This document shows positions 16,752 through 25,669 of a DNA stretch of 64,000 bases, piece after piece. The stretch is taken from contig NC_012883.1 in NCBI RefSeq assembly GCF_000022545.1, positions 1,728,276-1,792,275 of the forward strand. The letters are read 5' to 3'. This DNA comes from Thermococcus sibiricus MM 739. GTDB lineage: Archaea; Methanobacteriota_B; Thermococci; Thermococcales; Thermococcaceae. A model generated the notes under the pieces. The model was not told where the DNA came from, did not search any database, and saw only the letters and a program-made list of their open reading frames with translations. Every line of letters starts with the position of its first letter. Position 1 is the first letter of the stretch. The position numbers were made by a program, and so were the translations under genes.

Positions 16752-17582
16752 ATGGACTTAGTAGTATTAGGACATGTGGCCATTGATCACGTAATATTCC
16801 CGGATAAAAGGGAGATAATTCTTCCTGGAGGAGCAGCCACAGCTGTAGCTACTTCTGCAGCTCTAAGTGGGGCTAAAGTAGGCTTGGTAACAAAAGTAGG
16901 AAAGGATTTTCCAAAAGAGTGGCTAAAAAAGCTTGAGGAGATACTTGACATAAAAGGGGTACACGTTCTTGAAGGAAACACCATACACATATACATGATT
17001 TACCACGAAGATGGAACCGTTGATGCCCCTGTTGACATGGGAGTGGCCCAGAGAATGGGAGAAACCAAGATCCCTGAGGAATACTTAAGTGCAAAAATCT
17101 TCCACATTGCGCCAATACCTCCAGAAGAACAACTTAAGGCAATAAATCGATTAAGAGGAAAAAGAATCAGCCTTGATTTCAATCCAACTTATATAGAAGA
17201 ATACAAGACAAAGAAAGAGCTCATGAGAGAAATAATTTCACGAGCAGAGATAATTTTTCCCAATGAAAGGGAAGCACTAACAATAACTGGGGAAAAAAGC
17301 ATAGAAGAAGCCGCCAAAAAGCTTCACGAATGGGGAAGTAAACTCATTGTGATCACCATGGGGGAAAGGGGAGTTCTTATGTATGATGGAGAGAGATTCA
17401 CCAGGTTTGAAGCCTTACCTATTAGCGAGATAGTTGATCCTACTGGCGCAGGAGACGCTTTTGCTGGCGGGTTCTTGGCCTATTATGTAAAAGGAAAACC
17501 ACTTGAGGAATGCATAAAGCAGGGATTGTTGAGGGCAAGAGAGGTCCTAAAGAAAAAAGGGAGCTGGAGCATTGAAGTCTAA
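16752..17582 (+). CDS. PfkB-family carbohydrate/nucleoside kinase
   Basis: A 276-residue ribokinase-fold enzyme with the opening GG motif (PGGAATAVATSAALSG) and the C-terminal signature DPTGAGDAFAGGFLA, whose Asp235 is the catalytic base. PfkB members transfer phosphate from ATP to sugars or nucleosides. In Thermococcales, related enzymes act on nucleosides and ribose-1-phosphate in the pentose bisphosphate route, but the substrate cannot be fixed here. A TATA-like element lies about 25-35 bases upstream, suggesting a very short leader. The gene's last bases overlap the end of a decayed membrane gene on the other strand. Confidence 0.87.
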   Translation: MDLVVLGHVAIDHVIFPDKREIILPGGAATAVATSAALSGAKVGLVTKVGKDFPKEWLKKLEEILDIKGVHVLEGNTIHIYMIYHEDGTVDAPVDMGVAQRMGETKIPEEYLSAKIFHIAPIPPEEQLKAINRLRGKRISLDFNPTYIEEYKTKKELMREIISRAEIIFPNEREALTITGEKSIEEAAKKLHEWGSKLIVITMGERGVLMYDGERFTRFEALPISEIVDPTGAGDAFAGGFLAYYVKGKPLEECIKQGLLRAREVLKKKGSWSIEV

Positions 17583-17885
17583 TCCCTCGTAATCATTCTA
17601 GAGAATAGATACAGGGAAATAAGTATAAGCACTGCAATGGCCGTTACCTCAAACTTGGGCATCACTACAGAGAGACCCACTATCAAAACGTGAATTCAAA
17701 TAAAATCTAACTGCTACATAATCTGACCCTTTAGCCTCCAATTACTATCAAGATAGCAAAGAATAGGCCAATTAAGTAATAATCCTGGGTACTTTTTTAA
17801 TCTCACGAATTCTGGCCTGAGAACTTATTATTGCACTCATCAACAGAACAATGACAAGATAAAGGGAAGCTAATCTATTTCTCAT
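17579..17885 (-). pseudogene. Decayed small membrane protein
   Basis: On the minus strand, ATG 17885 opens MRNRLASLYLVIVLLMSAII, SSQARIREIKKVPRIIT and stops. Hydrophobic segments then continue in other frames: YLIGLFFAILIVIGG, and later VLIVGLSVVMPKFEVTAIAV and LILISLYLFSRMITRD to a stop at 17579-17581. Together these make a three- or four-helix membrane protein with at least two frameshifts. I do not recognise the family. It fills the otherwise empty spacer between the PfkB kinase and DUF2118 genes. Confidence 0.6.
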
Positions 17886-17960
17886 TTTCACTCATCTATA
17901 AGATTATGTAAGGATAGATTTAAAAAGTTTTACAGCTTGGAAAAGGTTGGGTGAGAGAAT

Positions 17961-18455
17961 ATGGAAAAAATCCCACAACTTTTTGTCGAGAGTAATTTGG
18001 AAGAGTGTGTTGATGGAGAAAAAGCAAGAGTGGACTGCCGAATCATCCAGGACAATATAGAAGTTAAGGTAAAAAAGGGAGAAAAAATTCCGGAGTTTAT
18101 AGACCCAAAGAGAGCAAAATTTATGAAAAAGGAGGTTTATGACAGGTTCCACTTTTATGTGGATAAGTACGAGCACAAAATGATGTGCAATGCAATTATA
18201 ATACTGCCAGATAGAAGAACCGAAATACGGCTTTACAAAGGAGATGAACTAATGCTTCTGCCTGTAGAGGGTTATGTCTCGAGTATAATTGCTGGAGTTG
18301 GAAATAGAGTTAGAAAAAGTGATGCATTTGCAGCCATAACAACTAAAAAGGGAGAAGTGCACTATCTTAAACCTCCTAAGACTGGGGTCGTTGTCTACAT
18401 AGATGAATTCACTAACAGGCCACACTACGTATACTACATCCTCCCAGAGGAGTGA
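17961..18455 (+). CDS. DUF2118 family protein (biotinyl/lipoyl-like fold)
   Basis: A 164-residue conserved archaeal protein. The central part (GVGNRVRKSDAFAAITTKKG followed by EVHYLKPPKTGVVVYI) resembles the hammerhead of biotinyl/lipoyl carrier domains but has no modifiable lysine in an MKM-type turn. Function is unknown. The N-terminal part has a DxxRVDCRIIQDNIEVKVKKG beta-rich segment. The ATG at 17961 follows GGGTGAGAGAAT, a good ribosome site. The gene stands alone. Confidence 0.75.
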   Translation: MEKIPQLFVESNLEECVDGEKARVDCRIIQDNIEVKVKKGEKIPEFIDPKRAKFMKKEVYDRFHFYVDKYEHKMMCNAIIILPDRRTEIRLYKGDELMLLPVEGYVSSIIAGVGNRVRKSDAFAAITTKKGEVHYLKPPKTGVVVYIDEFTNRPHYVYYILPEE

Positions 18456-18470
18456 ATCTTCCAGCTATTT

Positions 18471-18758
18471 TCACATTCCTTCCAATATGGATCTTACGTT
18501 TTCGTTAATCCTCATTTTTAGTGTGTCTACCTTATCCATCCCTTGGATTGTCCTAGTATTTTTGGCACTTGTAATTATCAAAGACCATTTGCGTAAATCA
18601 TGCTTCATTGGTTCATCTTGAAACATTACAAGCAGTTTAGAACCCTTCGCCTCAACTTCAAGTATCTCAATACTTCTATTCCCAAGTTGCGTAGAATAGA
18701 TTTTATGTGTCTTTAAACCGCCAAATTCTCTTTCAAGCATCTCAGCAAATTCCCCCAC
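18471..18758 (-). CDS. Conserved hypothetical protein
   Basis: A 95-residue soluble protein from GTG 18758 (ribosome site GGGTGAT). It has an alpha-beta pattern (MGEFAEMLEREFGGLKTHKI, ...RSIEILEVEAKGSKLLVMFQ, ...WSLIITSAKNTRTIQG) and no signal peptide or known motif. A TATA-like AAGTATAAATATATT lies about 30-40 bases upstream on the minus strand, so the gene has its own promoter and probably a short leader. It converges with the DUF2118 gene with a 15-base gap. I do not recognise the family. Confidence 0.65.
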   Translation of the reverse strand: MGEFAEMLEREFGGLKTHKIYSTQLGNRSIEILEVEAKGSKLLVMFQDEPMKHDLRKWSLIITSAKNTRTIQGMDKVDTLKMRINENVRSILEGM

Positions 18759-18820
18759 CTAATATCACCCGGTATAATTAGGGCGATAATATATTTATAC
18801 TTTCTCTATGAAACTTTACA

Positions 18821-18865
18821 TTTTTCTTTTGAAAGCCTCGCTCTTCACGGCGAGGAGGAGGTCAG
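18821..18865 (+). mobile_element. Remnant TnpB-element end (left and right ends fused)
   Basis: Bases 18821-18841 repeat the outer left end of the 6.1-7.7 kb element, and 18836-18865 repeat its right end (CCTCGCTCTTCACGGCGAGG, then AGGAGGTCAG) with three mismatches in 30. The two matches overlap in CCTCGC. The interior, including tnpB, is missing. It looks like an internally deleted copy and not a terminator, although it can fold as a hairpin. Confidence 0.65.
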
Positions 18866-19009
18866 CCTTCATCGGAGAAGGCATACTTTCTGAATTGGTC
18901 AACATTAGAGAGTTGAGTGATTATAATCACAAAATTGTATAATATTGAGCAAAAGTGTTATAAAGCCAATTGAAGAGTTAGACTTGAAAAAATTTAGTTG
19001 GTGGAAAGA

Positions 19010-19492
19010 ATGAAAGTTGAAAAAGGAGATTTCGTAGTTTTTAACTACATTGGAAAATTCGAGAATGGAGAAGTTTTCGATACAACTTATGAGGATATCG
19101 CTAAGGAAGCTGGCATTTATATGGAAGACAGAACTTACGGTCCTCTTGGAGCTAATGTGGGTGTTGGTGAACTCATCCCTGGAATGGACGAAGGCTTAAT
19201 AGGAATGGAAGTCGGAGAAAAGAAAACTATAACAATTCCCCCGGAAAAGGGGTATGGAATACCAAGAGATGACCTAATAATTGATGTTCCCACAAGCGAA
19301 TTTGAAAAAGCTGGTATTGAACCCATAGAAGGAGCGTACATTATGACTGATAGCGGGATTGCAAGAATAACTGCGGTTGGAGAGGAAAACGTGACCCTAG
19401 ACTTCAACCACCCATTAGCTGGGAAAACTCTTGTATTCGAAGTAGAAATAGTTGACGTAGAAAAAGAAAAATCAGATGAACCCAAGGCCTGA
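19010..19492 (+). CDS. FKBP-type peptidyl-prolyl cis-trans isomerase (SlyD-like)
   Basis: A 160-residue protein folding helper that speeds prolyl isomerisation. The FKBP core is clear (GDFVVFNYIGKFENGEVFDT, GVGELIPGMDEGLIGMEVGE, and the TIPPEKGYG segment). A lid-like insertion and the DFNHPLAGKTLVFEVEIVDV strand are typical of archaeal SlyD-type enzymes. The start is ATG 19010 (ribosome site GGTGGAAAGA); the TTG at 18998 is upstream of that site. The last 21 bases overlap the convergent TadC-like gene. Confidence 0.92.
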   Translation: MKVEKGDFVVFNYIGKFENGEVFDTTYEDIAKEAGIYMEDRTYGPLGANVGVGELIPGMDEGLIGMEVGEKKTITIPPEKGYGIPRDDLIIDVPTSEFEKAGIEPIEGAYIMTDSGIARITAVGEENVTLDFNHPLAGKTLVFEVEIVDVEKEKSDEPKA

Positions 19493-20398
19493 GATCTGAA
19501 CTTTAGTGGTTACAAGGAATATTACAAGACCCATTATAGCGAGCATCGCACTGTACTTGAACCCTGCAGAGAACTTCCCTTCTCTTATTATTCCAATTCC
19601 CAAACCAGAAACTACTGCTTGAAGCCCTACAAAAGCTAAAAGAACATTGTAAATTGCATCTACAGGCAAGTTTAAACCTATTTCTGGAGTGTTCATGCTT
19701 CCGATAAGCTGTGATACTATTCCAAGGATGGCAGGCCCAAGGAACCCACTTGCGATTATAAAGAACATAGCCTGCATTCCTGTTGAGGCTTTTCTTTCTT
19801 TCTTTATTCTTAAAATTTCACGAACATCATTAGCAACAGCCACCAATACATCCGCCATTGGTGCACCTCTTTCATAGGCTTCCAAGATTATCATAGTAGA
19901 TCTGTATATAATAATGGATCTCCTGTTTCTAAGTGCAAAAGCTTTTAACGCCTCGTAAGTCGACCTACCTCTCTTTATCTCGCTGACTGTCCTCTTAAAT
20001 TCATCAGTTAGGGCTCCAAATCTGGCAGTTGAGGCTTCCTCCAAAGCCTCCGAAAATGAAACCCCTGCCCTAAGGGAACTTGCTATGTAAAAGAAAGCAT
20101 CTGGAATATTGTTCTCCATATCTTCAATTTTTTTAGCTAGTTTCCAATATGGGTATACCCACGCAATACCCAAAAATACGATAAAGAATACAGGAAGGGC
20201 GTAAAGTTTTACCGAGGGTATCAAGAACACAACTATTGCAGTTAAGATTCCTAACAACATTGAGACTAATAGAAACTCCACGGCCAAAAATGAAATTCCT
20301 GCAGAATACAAGAACAGATTATACCTCCTAGTCCACCTTTTTGGGATTATCTTTTCAAGGGCCCTTGCAATGGGGTGAAGAAATCTAATTTCAGCCAT
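19472..20398 (-). CDS. Type II/IV secretion membrane platform protein (TadC/GspF-like), second copy
   Basis: A 308-residue membrane protein of the GspF/TadC/FlaJ superfamily. It has N-terminal hydrophobic pairs, a cytoplasmic helical domain (DAFFYIASSLRAGVSFSEAL, ...STYEALKAFALRNRRS, ...ERGAPMADVL) and a hydrophobic C-terminus with about four to five segments. The platform connects the secretion ATPase to filament assembly. It is the last gene of the operon, four bases after the other TadC-like gene, with ribosome site GGTGATTAA. Two platform proteins in a row are normal for archaeal pilus systems. Confidence 0.85.
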   Translation of the reverse strand: MAEIRFLHPIARALEKIIPKRWTRRYNLFLYSAGISFLAVEFLLVSMLLGILTAIVVFLIPSVKLYALPVFFIVFLGIAWVYPYWKLAKKIEDMENNIPDAFFYIASSLRAGVSFSEALEEASTARFGALTDEFKRTVSEIKRGRSTYEALKAFALRNRRSIIIYRSTMIILEAYERGAPMADVLVAVANDVREILRIKKERKASTGMQAMFFIIASGFLGPAILGIVSQLIGSMNTPEIGLNLPVDAIYNVLLAFVGLQAVVSGLGIGIIREGKFSAGFKYSAMLAIMGLVIFLVTTKVQISGLGFI

Positions 20399-20402
20399 TT
20401 AA

Positions 20403-21473
20403 TCACCTCGGTTCGCTCCGTTTTATCATAAAGACTACCATAGATGATATTGCAGGAAATGCAAATAATAGAATAACTGCCAATGCAGAAGGAGGCATTA
20501 CTACAGTCCTTGACATCATTGAAGCTGCAAGTATTGCGACAACGAAAAGTGTCGGCATGATTATGGTAATAAACATATAAACAAATGCAATACCATTAAC
20601 TTTCTGTATATATTCTACGAGCTTCATCCTGTATTCGAAGGAAAAGTCTTCAGCGAGCTTGTACAAGATGTCCGCAAGGTTTCCACCAAATCTCGTGGCC
20701 CTCAATATTTGTTTTACTACCCTACTCACGTTCTCAGAAGCCATTCTTTCTTCAAATCTTGTTAAAGCATCTTCAAATGATGTACCGCCATGCATGTCCC
20801 TTATCATGAGCTCGAATTCTTCGGATATTGGACCATAATCGGCGTTAGCAACAGATACCATAGCTTCCGCTATACCCACACCCGCACTCAAGAGAGATGC
20901 CATATGACGTAGTACATAGGGCAGGGCTTTTTCTACCTCCACTACCCTTCCTCTCCATGCAAATCTGAGATAGTTTCTCATGTAAAGGAAACCACCAATG
21001 AAACCAAGAAGCCCAAGCATTATTGAGATGTCAATTGGAAGAATAAGCAAAACTCCCAGTATAAAAGCAAAAATTGCAGTAAATATTGAGACCCCTATCA
21101 TCAAAGCAACATATTGCTCCTTGCTCATTTTGATGTTTGCCCTAAGTAAATCATAGTCCAAACCCTTGATTGATCTCGTGAAGGACTCCACAGGCCTTCT
21201 GAAACGTCTCAATATAAACTCCGAAAACCTGTGACTAAATGACTTTTCTAGCTCTTTCTTTCTCCATTCTATCAATTCCTCAATTTCTTCTTCCTCTTTC
21301 TTTTCTTTCTCCTCAGTGATTTCTCTTTGGAGTTTTTTCAATAGCTGAAGCCTCTCTTCTAAGGTGAGAGCCTTAGGAATCCTACGAATAGGCCTTTCAC
21401 TTACTTCGATGGTTTTTTGACCTAGCCTTTCTATAAATCCCAATATTCTACTCTTCAGCTCCAAGTATCTCAC
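20403..21473 (-). CDS. Type II/IV secretion membrane platform protein (TadC/GspF-like), first copy
   Basis: A 356-residue protein with a long charged N-terminus (KKLQREITEEKEKKEEEEIE) that is probably coiled coil, membrane pairs (YVALMIGVSIFTAIFAFILG, ...IDISIMLGLLGFIGGFLYM), and the GspF-like domain LPYVLRHMASLLSAGVGIAE and FEDALTRFEERMASENVSR. The C-terminus is again hydrophobic. It starts right after the ATPase gene. The frame opens at GTG 21473, but TTG 21464 is better spaced from GGTGAGATAC and may be the true start. It works with the ATPase and the second platform gene. Confidence 0.85.
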   Translation of the reverse strand: MRYLELKSRILGFIERLGQKTIEVSERPIRRIPKALTLEERLQLLKKLQREITEEKEKKEEEEIEELIEWRKKELEKSFSHRFSEFILRRFRRPVESFTRSIKGLDYDLLRANIKMSKEQYVALMIGVSIFTAIFAFILGVLLILPIDISIMLGLLGFIGGFLYMRNYLRFAWRGRVVEVEKALPYVLRHMASLLSAGVGIAEAMVSVANADYGPISEEFELMIRDMHGGTSFEDALTRFEERMASENVSRVVKQILRATRFGGNLADILYKLAEDFSFEYRMKLVEYIQKVNGIAFVYMFITIIMPTLFVVAILAASMMSRTVVMPPSALAVILLFAFPAISSMVVFMIKRSEPR

Positions 21474-21475
21474 CT

Positions 21476-24400
21476 TTATATGACTCTTTTTACCTTTTCA
21501 GTCAATTCAAGAGATGAATCCTGTTCTATTCTTGCCAAAGTGTCCTCAGGATTAATGTAAAACTCCCTTATGTAATGTCCAACTTCCTCTATACTCCTTA
21601 TTCCCTTCTCAACCATCCATTGCAATACCACTTCTCTTTTCAACCGCTCTTCTAATAGTTCCTCCGTGGTAAGCCCTGTATGCTCAGCAAGCTGGTTCAT
21701 TACTCTACTTGGCACTCCGGTAGGGTTAATTTCATCCTTTGCAGGGTTGTACTTGTATATCGTGTTTAATTGAACGCTCTCTCCTTCTATTCCAGAAACT
21801 TCAGCAATCTCAGTGATCCTTCTTATAGTTCCTTTCTTTCTGTTATTGAACCTTACCTGCATTATGATAACATCTAGAGCAGGAATCATGATTCTTGGAA
21901 CGTTCATTGGTGGGCTTTCAAGCCTTACAATAGTCTCTCTGGCCGAATTGGAGTGTATTGTGCCCATACAGTTGGATACCAATATCCCATTGGCTACATA
22001 GTTGTGGTCGTCATCAACAGTTAAATCGTAGAGGTACTCGATACCAAGTTCTTCTGGCCTTACCTCTTCGACGCTCACAACTTCGTCCCAATAGACACCC
22101 CCCTCAGCGACCAACTGAAGCCTCTTCGCCATAGTCCAAGCTTCCTCATCACCGATGTCCTCTGCCACCTGTTGGAATGCAAGGGCAATTCCCTTTAGTG
22201 CCGATCGCCTTATCTCACTCACCCTTCCTTTTTCTACATGCCGGATAAGGCTTTCAGATATCTTTTCTCCAGCATGATGTGATGCAAGTTTTGAAAGTTC
22301 TGCGATAGTTAGAGACAGTCTCTGGCGAAGGGGCCTTATCATCCCCGCAGATATGGGAACACGATATGTTCTCCTTCCACGATATGTTTTTTTGCTCTTA
22401 AGTATGCTCTCAAGTTTACTTCTCTTCCTCGAATGATGTAACGGTATAAGTTTTGCAAACTTTTTGAGATCCTCAACACCGCTTATGGTTATTCTAAATA
22501 TCTCTCCATCTTTGAATCCCCTGTTTTTCACGCGCGAAACTGTACTTATTATCCCAAGCCTTTGGAGGGCATACCATATCTTTCTAGCTGCATTCTCACT
22601 CTTAGTTGTTAGAATTACCGAAGGTCCACTCTCATCTACATATCCATCAGCATCAAACAGGCCCGCTATGAAATACCTCATAAGGTCATCGTTTGAGAGA
22701 ACTACATCGGGAACACCCCAGATCTCGGACTTCTTCCCTTTTGGTATATTAAACATTCTTGAGAGCACCTCGGCGAAGATCTTGGAGCTGACCGTTACAA
22801 CTGCACTTTTTCCATTAAATTTAATCTGAGGAGTGTAGTTAGGCAAAAACTTTGAAGTGACATTCAAAAAGGCTTCCATGTAAGCCTCATCATCGAATGT
22901 AGCCGATATATAATAGCCGTTCGAGGCTATGTACCCATCACCAAGGAGAACTCCAGCAAGGTAGGCGAGATTGTCATCAACTTCCCTAATCAACTTCACT
23001 AGATTAGAGTTAACAGAGAGTAAGAACTGGGCCTTTTTTGGGGGGATACCATTGTTGGGTACTTTTAGCATCCCATTTCCATTTGGAACGAGATAATAAT
23101 CACTTACTCCCGCATAAACCTTTGGATCCACAAAAGCTCTTCTCTGAGGGGCTTTTGGTGGGCGCATCATCACGGCAACCCTATCGCCTACTCTAAGCTT
23201 CTCTGCTTCCGTTCTCATAACGTCTCCGTTGGAGAAGACGAAGAAGGGATGATTCTTGGTTAGTATTACTTCGTTGCCCGTTCTAGTTTTTATGCGCATC
23301 AATTTTTCATCTTTCCTGACCTTTCTCCTCCACACCTTTGAAACCACGTGTTTGCCAGCTTTAAGGTCAGGACCAACACTGACAACCTCAAAGCGATCTT
23401 TTTCATCAAGCACTATGTATTCGAGATCCTTGTACTTCTCAACTCTGTCCGAGTACTTCTCGAAAAGTCTCCCTACTAAATCACCTATGAGCACAAACTT
23501 CCCGTTGGAGAGCTGGATAACCGAGAAATCATAGAGCGCTCCATTATGTCCCGTGTTCATGGCCGTGAACATCGTCCTAGCCTCTGGTCCTCTAACCTCA
23601 CCCACGATGATCCTATCTGGTCTCATACGCAGAGTATTTTTGACTAAATCATCCATGGTAATTTCTCCTCTTCCCTCAATGTTAGGTGGTCTAGTTTCCA
23701 ACCTTACCCAGTGTTCAATCGGTAATTGCAGTTCTGCTGTATCTTCTATACTAATTACACGCTCACTTGGTGGTATGAACATCGCCAATGCATTTAAGGT
23801 GGTAGTCTTACCCGAACCAGTACCTCCAGCAACGAGCACGTTTGCTGGTTTAACCCCAAGTCCATCTACAAATATCCATAGCAAGGAAGCTATTTCCAAG
23901 TTGAATGTACCGTATTTCAAAAGGTCAATTATCGTTAGTGGATCTTTTTTGAATTTTCTTATAGTCAATGTTGGCCCCTCTAGGCTTACAGGTCTAATTG
24001 TAGCATTAACCCTGCTTCCATCAGGTAAACGAGCGTCTAAAAGCGGTGTTTGTTGATCGATTCTTCTTCCAACCTGTCTAGCTATACGTTCTATTATGTT
24101 CAATATCTCCCTTTCATCATCAAAGTTAATATTTGTCTTACACATGTAGAATTTTCTATGCCAGACATACACTGGCTTCCTTGTTCCAACAACCATGACT
24201 TCTTCCAAGTTATCATCTCTAACTAAAGGATCAAGTTTGCCATAACCAATCATGTTCTGGACAACAAGATTTATTAGAATTTCCATTCTTCCTTCCGAAA
24301 CATTGGGAGCAAGCTCTTTCATTATGTTTTTAACGGCCCTACCAAAAATCCTTCTTCTCTCTTCAGGATCAGGTATGCTTTCTGGATCTATTTGAATTTC

Positions 24401-24817
24401 AGCTATTGCTCTATCCCTTACAATCTTAATCAGTTTTTCTTCTTCTTCACTTAACTGTGGAATCCTAATTTCGTATATTGGGATAGGCTCCCCAGTTACC
24501 CTCAAGATTCTCACATTACCATAAACATCAAGTACCTTCGTTTCCTCACCGTAATATGTGGCAGCAATAGGCCTCTGCGGGGGCCCACGGGCTCTTCCCA
24601 AAATACCCCCTAAACTTTTCTCTTCCCAGGTTTCACTAACTTGGGGTTGTGAGGGAATCTTGATTTCAGGTACTATGGGCGTGCTCTCTTCATCCTTTAG
24701 AGTAGAAAATTTTTCTTCTTCCTCTTCCTTTATTATATTCTCTAATGAAGGAGCTTCCTCATTTAGGATTTCTTCTATCCATGATAAACCTGAACGCTTT
24801 TTCTTCTTCTCCCCCAA
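21476..24817 (-). CDS. KlbA-type secretion ATPase (T2SS/T4P family) containing an intein
   Basis: The precursor has 1113 residues, and about 590 remain after removal of the intein at 427-949. The extein carries Walker [11 protein letters not shown] (about 331-340), the Asp box [11 protein letters not shown], Walker B-like [12 protein letters not shown] (about 399-410) and the His box [11 protein letters not shown] split off by the intein. It powers assembly of pili or secretion at the membrane with the two TadC-like genes downstream. The start appears to be TTG 24817 (site GGTGAGTAAAT), which lies 59 bases inside the upstream gene. A long acidic N-terminal tail precedes the catalytic domain. 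Confidence 0.9.
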   Translation of the reverse strand: MGEKKKKRSGLSWIEEILNEEAPSLENIIKEEEEEKFSTLKDEESTPIVPEIKIPSQPQVSETWEEKSLGGILGRARGPPQRPIAATYYGEETKVLDVYGNVRILRVTGEPIPIYEIRIPQLSEEEEKLIKIVRDRAIAEIQIDPESIPDPEERRRIFGRAVKNIMKELAPNVSEGRMEILINLVVQNMIGYGKLDPLVRDDNLEEVMVVGTRKPVYVWHRKFYMCKTNINFDDEREILNIIERIARQVGRRIDQQTPLLDARLPDGSRVNATIRPVSLEGPTLTIRKFKKDPLTIIDLLKYGTFNLEIASLLWIFVDGLGVKPANVLVAGGTGSGKTTTLNALAMFIPPSERVISIEDTAELQLPIEHWVRLETRPPNIEGRGEITMDDLVKNTLRMRPDRIIVGEVRGPEARTMFTAMNTGHNGALYDFSVIQLSNGKFVLIGDLVGRLFEKYSDRVEKYKDLEYIVLDEKDRFEVVSVGPDLKAGKHVVSKVWRRKVRKDEKLMRIKTRTGNEVILTKNHPFFVFSNGDVMRTEAEKLRVGDRVAVMMRPPKAPQRRAFVDPKVYAGVSDYYLVPNGNGMLKVPNNGIPPKKAQFLLSVNSNLVKLIREVDDNLAYLAGVLLGDGYIASNGYYISATFDDEAYMEAFLNVTSKFLPNYTPQIKFNGKSAVVTVSSKIFAEVLSRMFNIPKGKKSEIWGVPDVVLSNDDLMRYFIAGLFDADGYVDESGPSVILTTKSENAARKIWYALQRLGIISTVSRVKNRGFKDGEIFRITISGVEDLKKFAKLIPLHHSRKRSKLESILKSKKTYRGRRTYRVPISAGMIRPLRQRLSLTIAELSKLASHHAGEKISESLIRHVEKGRVSEIRRSALKGIALAFQQVAEDIGDEEAWTMAKRLQLVAEGGVYWDEVVSVEEVRPEELGIEYLYDLTVDDDHNYVANGILVSNCMGTIHSNSARETIVRLESPPMNVPRIMIPALDVIIMQVRFNNRKKGTIRRITEIAEVSGIEGESVQLNTIYKYNPAKDEINPTGVPSRVMNQLAEHTGLTTEELLEERLKREVVLQWMVEKGIRSIEEVGHYIREFYINPEDTLARIEQDSSLELTEKVKRVI
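21971..23539 (-). other. KlbA intein, 523 residues, with LAGLIDADG endonuclease and HTH insertion
   Basis: The intein interrupts [13 protein letters not shown]. It begins with Ala ([15 protein letters not shown]) instead of Cys or Ser, as in class 2 KlbA inteins that skip the first acyl shift. It ends [12 protein letters not shown] before Cys+1. Block B is [19 protein letters not shown]. The homing endonuclease motifs are [11 protein letters not shown] and [12 protein letters not shown]. Between the endonuclease and the C-terminal splicing block (about precursor residues 826-888, bases 22154-22342) lies a segment [20 protein letters not shown] plus RHVEKG resembling an Xre-type helix-turn-helix. 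Confidence 0.9.
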
Positions 24818-25664
24818 ATTTACTCACCTGCATCAAATTTTCCCATTTAACCTCATACTCAAATACGAAGTCTTTACCCCCTAAAAATACTATCCAAACC
24901 GGATAATCAAACTTTATTTCAGATTTTTTCGGAGTTTCTGGAAATTCAGACCTTTGCTTGCTTTTTGCCAAAAGTGTATCTGTTAGGGAGTACACAACTA
25001 CCCTTGATGAAAGCTCTGATAAGTCTTTAGTATTCCCAGATTCTCTTTCTAAATAGGTGGGCATGAAATCCTTCACATATTGAGCATATTGCCCCAATAT
25101 AGTCCCCACATACTCACTGTATTTCATAGTATACTCAGGGTTGAACCCATACATTTCCGCACTATCAAATAGAATTGGCACTCCTATAGCGAGGTATTTG
25201 GCCTCTTCTTCTGATGGATTACTCACAGTAACTTTCACTGTACCTGCATACTTAATTACTTTTACATAACCATCAGAGATGAAGAATGTGTCTACCATGT
25301 AATATTTTTGGGGGTATAAAATTAACTGGGGATAAACCGGACTGTAAAATAGGTTCGGTCCTTCCATACCACTCATAGAACCAACAGATAAAGTTTCGTT
25401 AATTTTTACATTTACTCCCAAAGTTTCGTATGGGCCAATCCAAAATCCCAAATCATTTACGTTAACTATTTCGCTTCCTTTCCTAATTATGGTGTATTCA
25501 TAATCTGGGTTAATCAACACGAACTTGTAGAATGGCCCAGCATTAACCAAAGTCACATTTAGGTCAGCTATCCCAGAAGCCACAACATCCCCGCCCTCTT
25601 GGGCGCTTACTAAAGTGGAAGCTAACAAAATAAAGAAAAAGGCAGGAGCCACCTTTTTTAGCAT
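24759..25664 (-). CDS. Secreted hypothetical protein of the pilus/secretion operon
   Basis: A 301-residue protein with a Sec signal peptide ([23 protein letters not shown]). The mature part is beta-rich, with several acidic and aromatic residues ([40 protein letters not shown]) and no recognised domain. The start is ATG 25664, with GGGTGATTAAC in front and a five-base gap after the previous gene. Its end overlaps the start region of the KlbA ATPase by 59 bases, so translation of the ATPase may be coupled to it. From position it is likely a cell-surface partner of the secretion machine. Confidence 0.75.
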   Translation of the reverse strand: MLKKVAPAFFFILLASTLVSAQEGGDVVASGIADLNVTLVNAGPFYKFVLINPDYEYTIIRKGSEIVNVNDLGFWIGPYETLGVNVKINETLSVGSMSGMEGPNLFYSPVYPQLILYPQKYYMVDTFFISDGYVKVIKYAGTVKVTVSNPSEEEAKYLAIGVPILFDSAEMYGFNPEYTMKYSEYVGTILGQYAQYVKDFMPTYLERESGNTKDLSELSSRVVVYSLTDTLLAKSKQRSEFPETPKKSEIKFDYPVWIVFLGGKDFVFEYEVKWENLMQVSKFGGEEEKAFRFIMDRRNPK

Positions 25665-25669
25665 GTTAA

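Noticed and set aside
18836-18865. Rho-independent-like terminator hairpin
   Set aside because: It matches the right end of the 6.1 kb TnpB element over 30 bases with three mismatches and has no following T-run.
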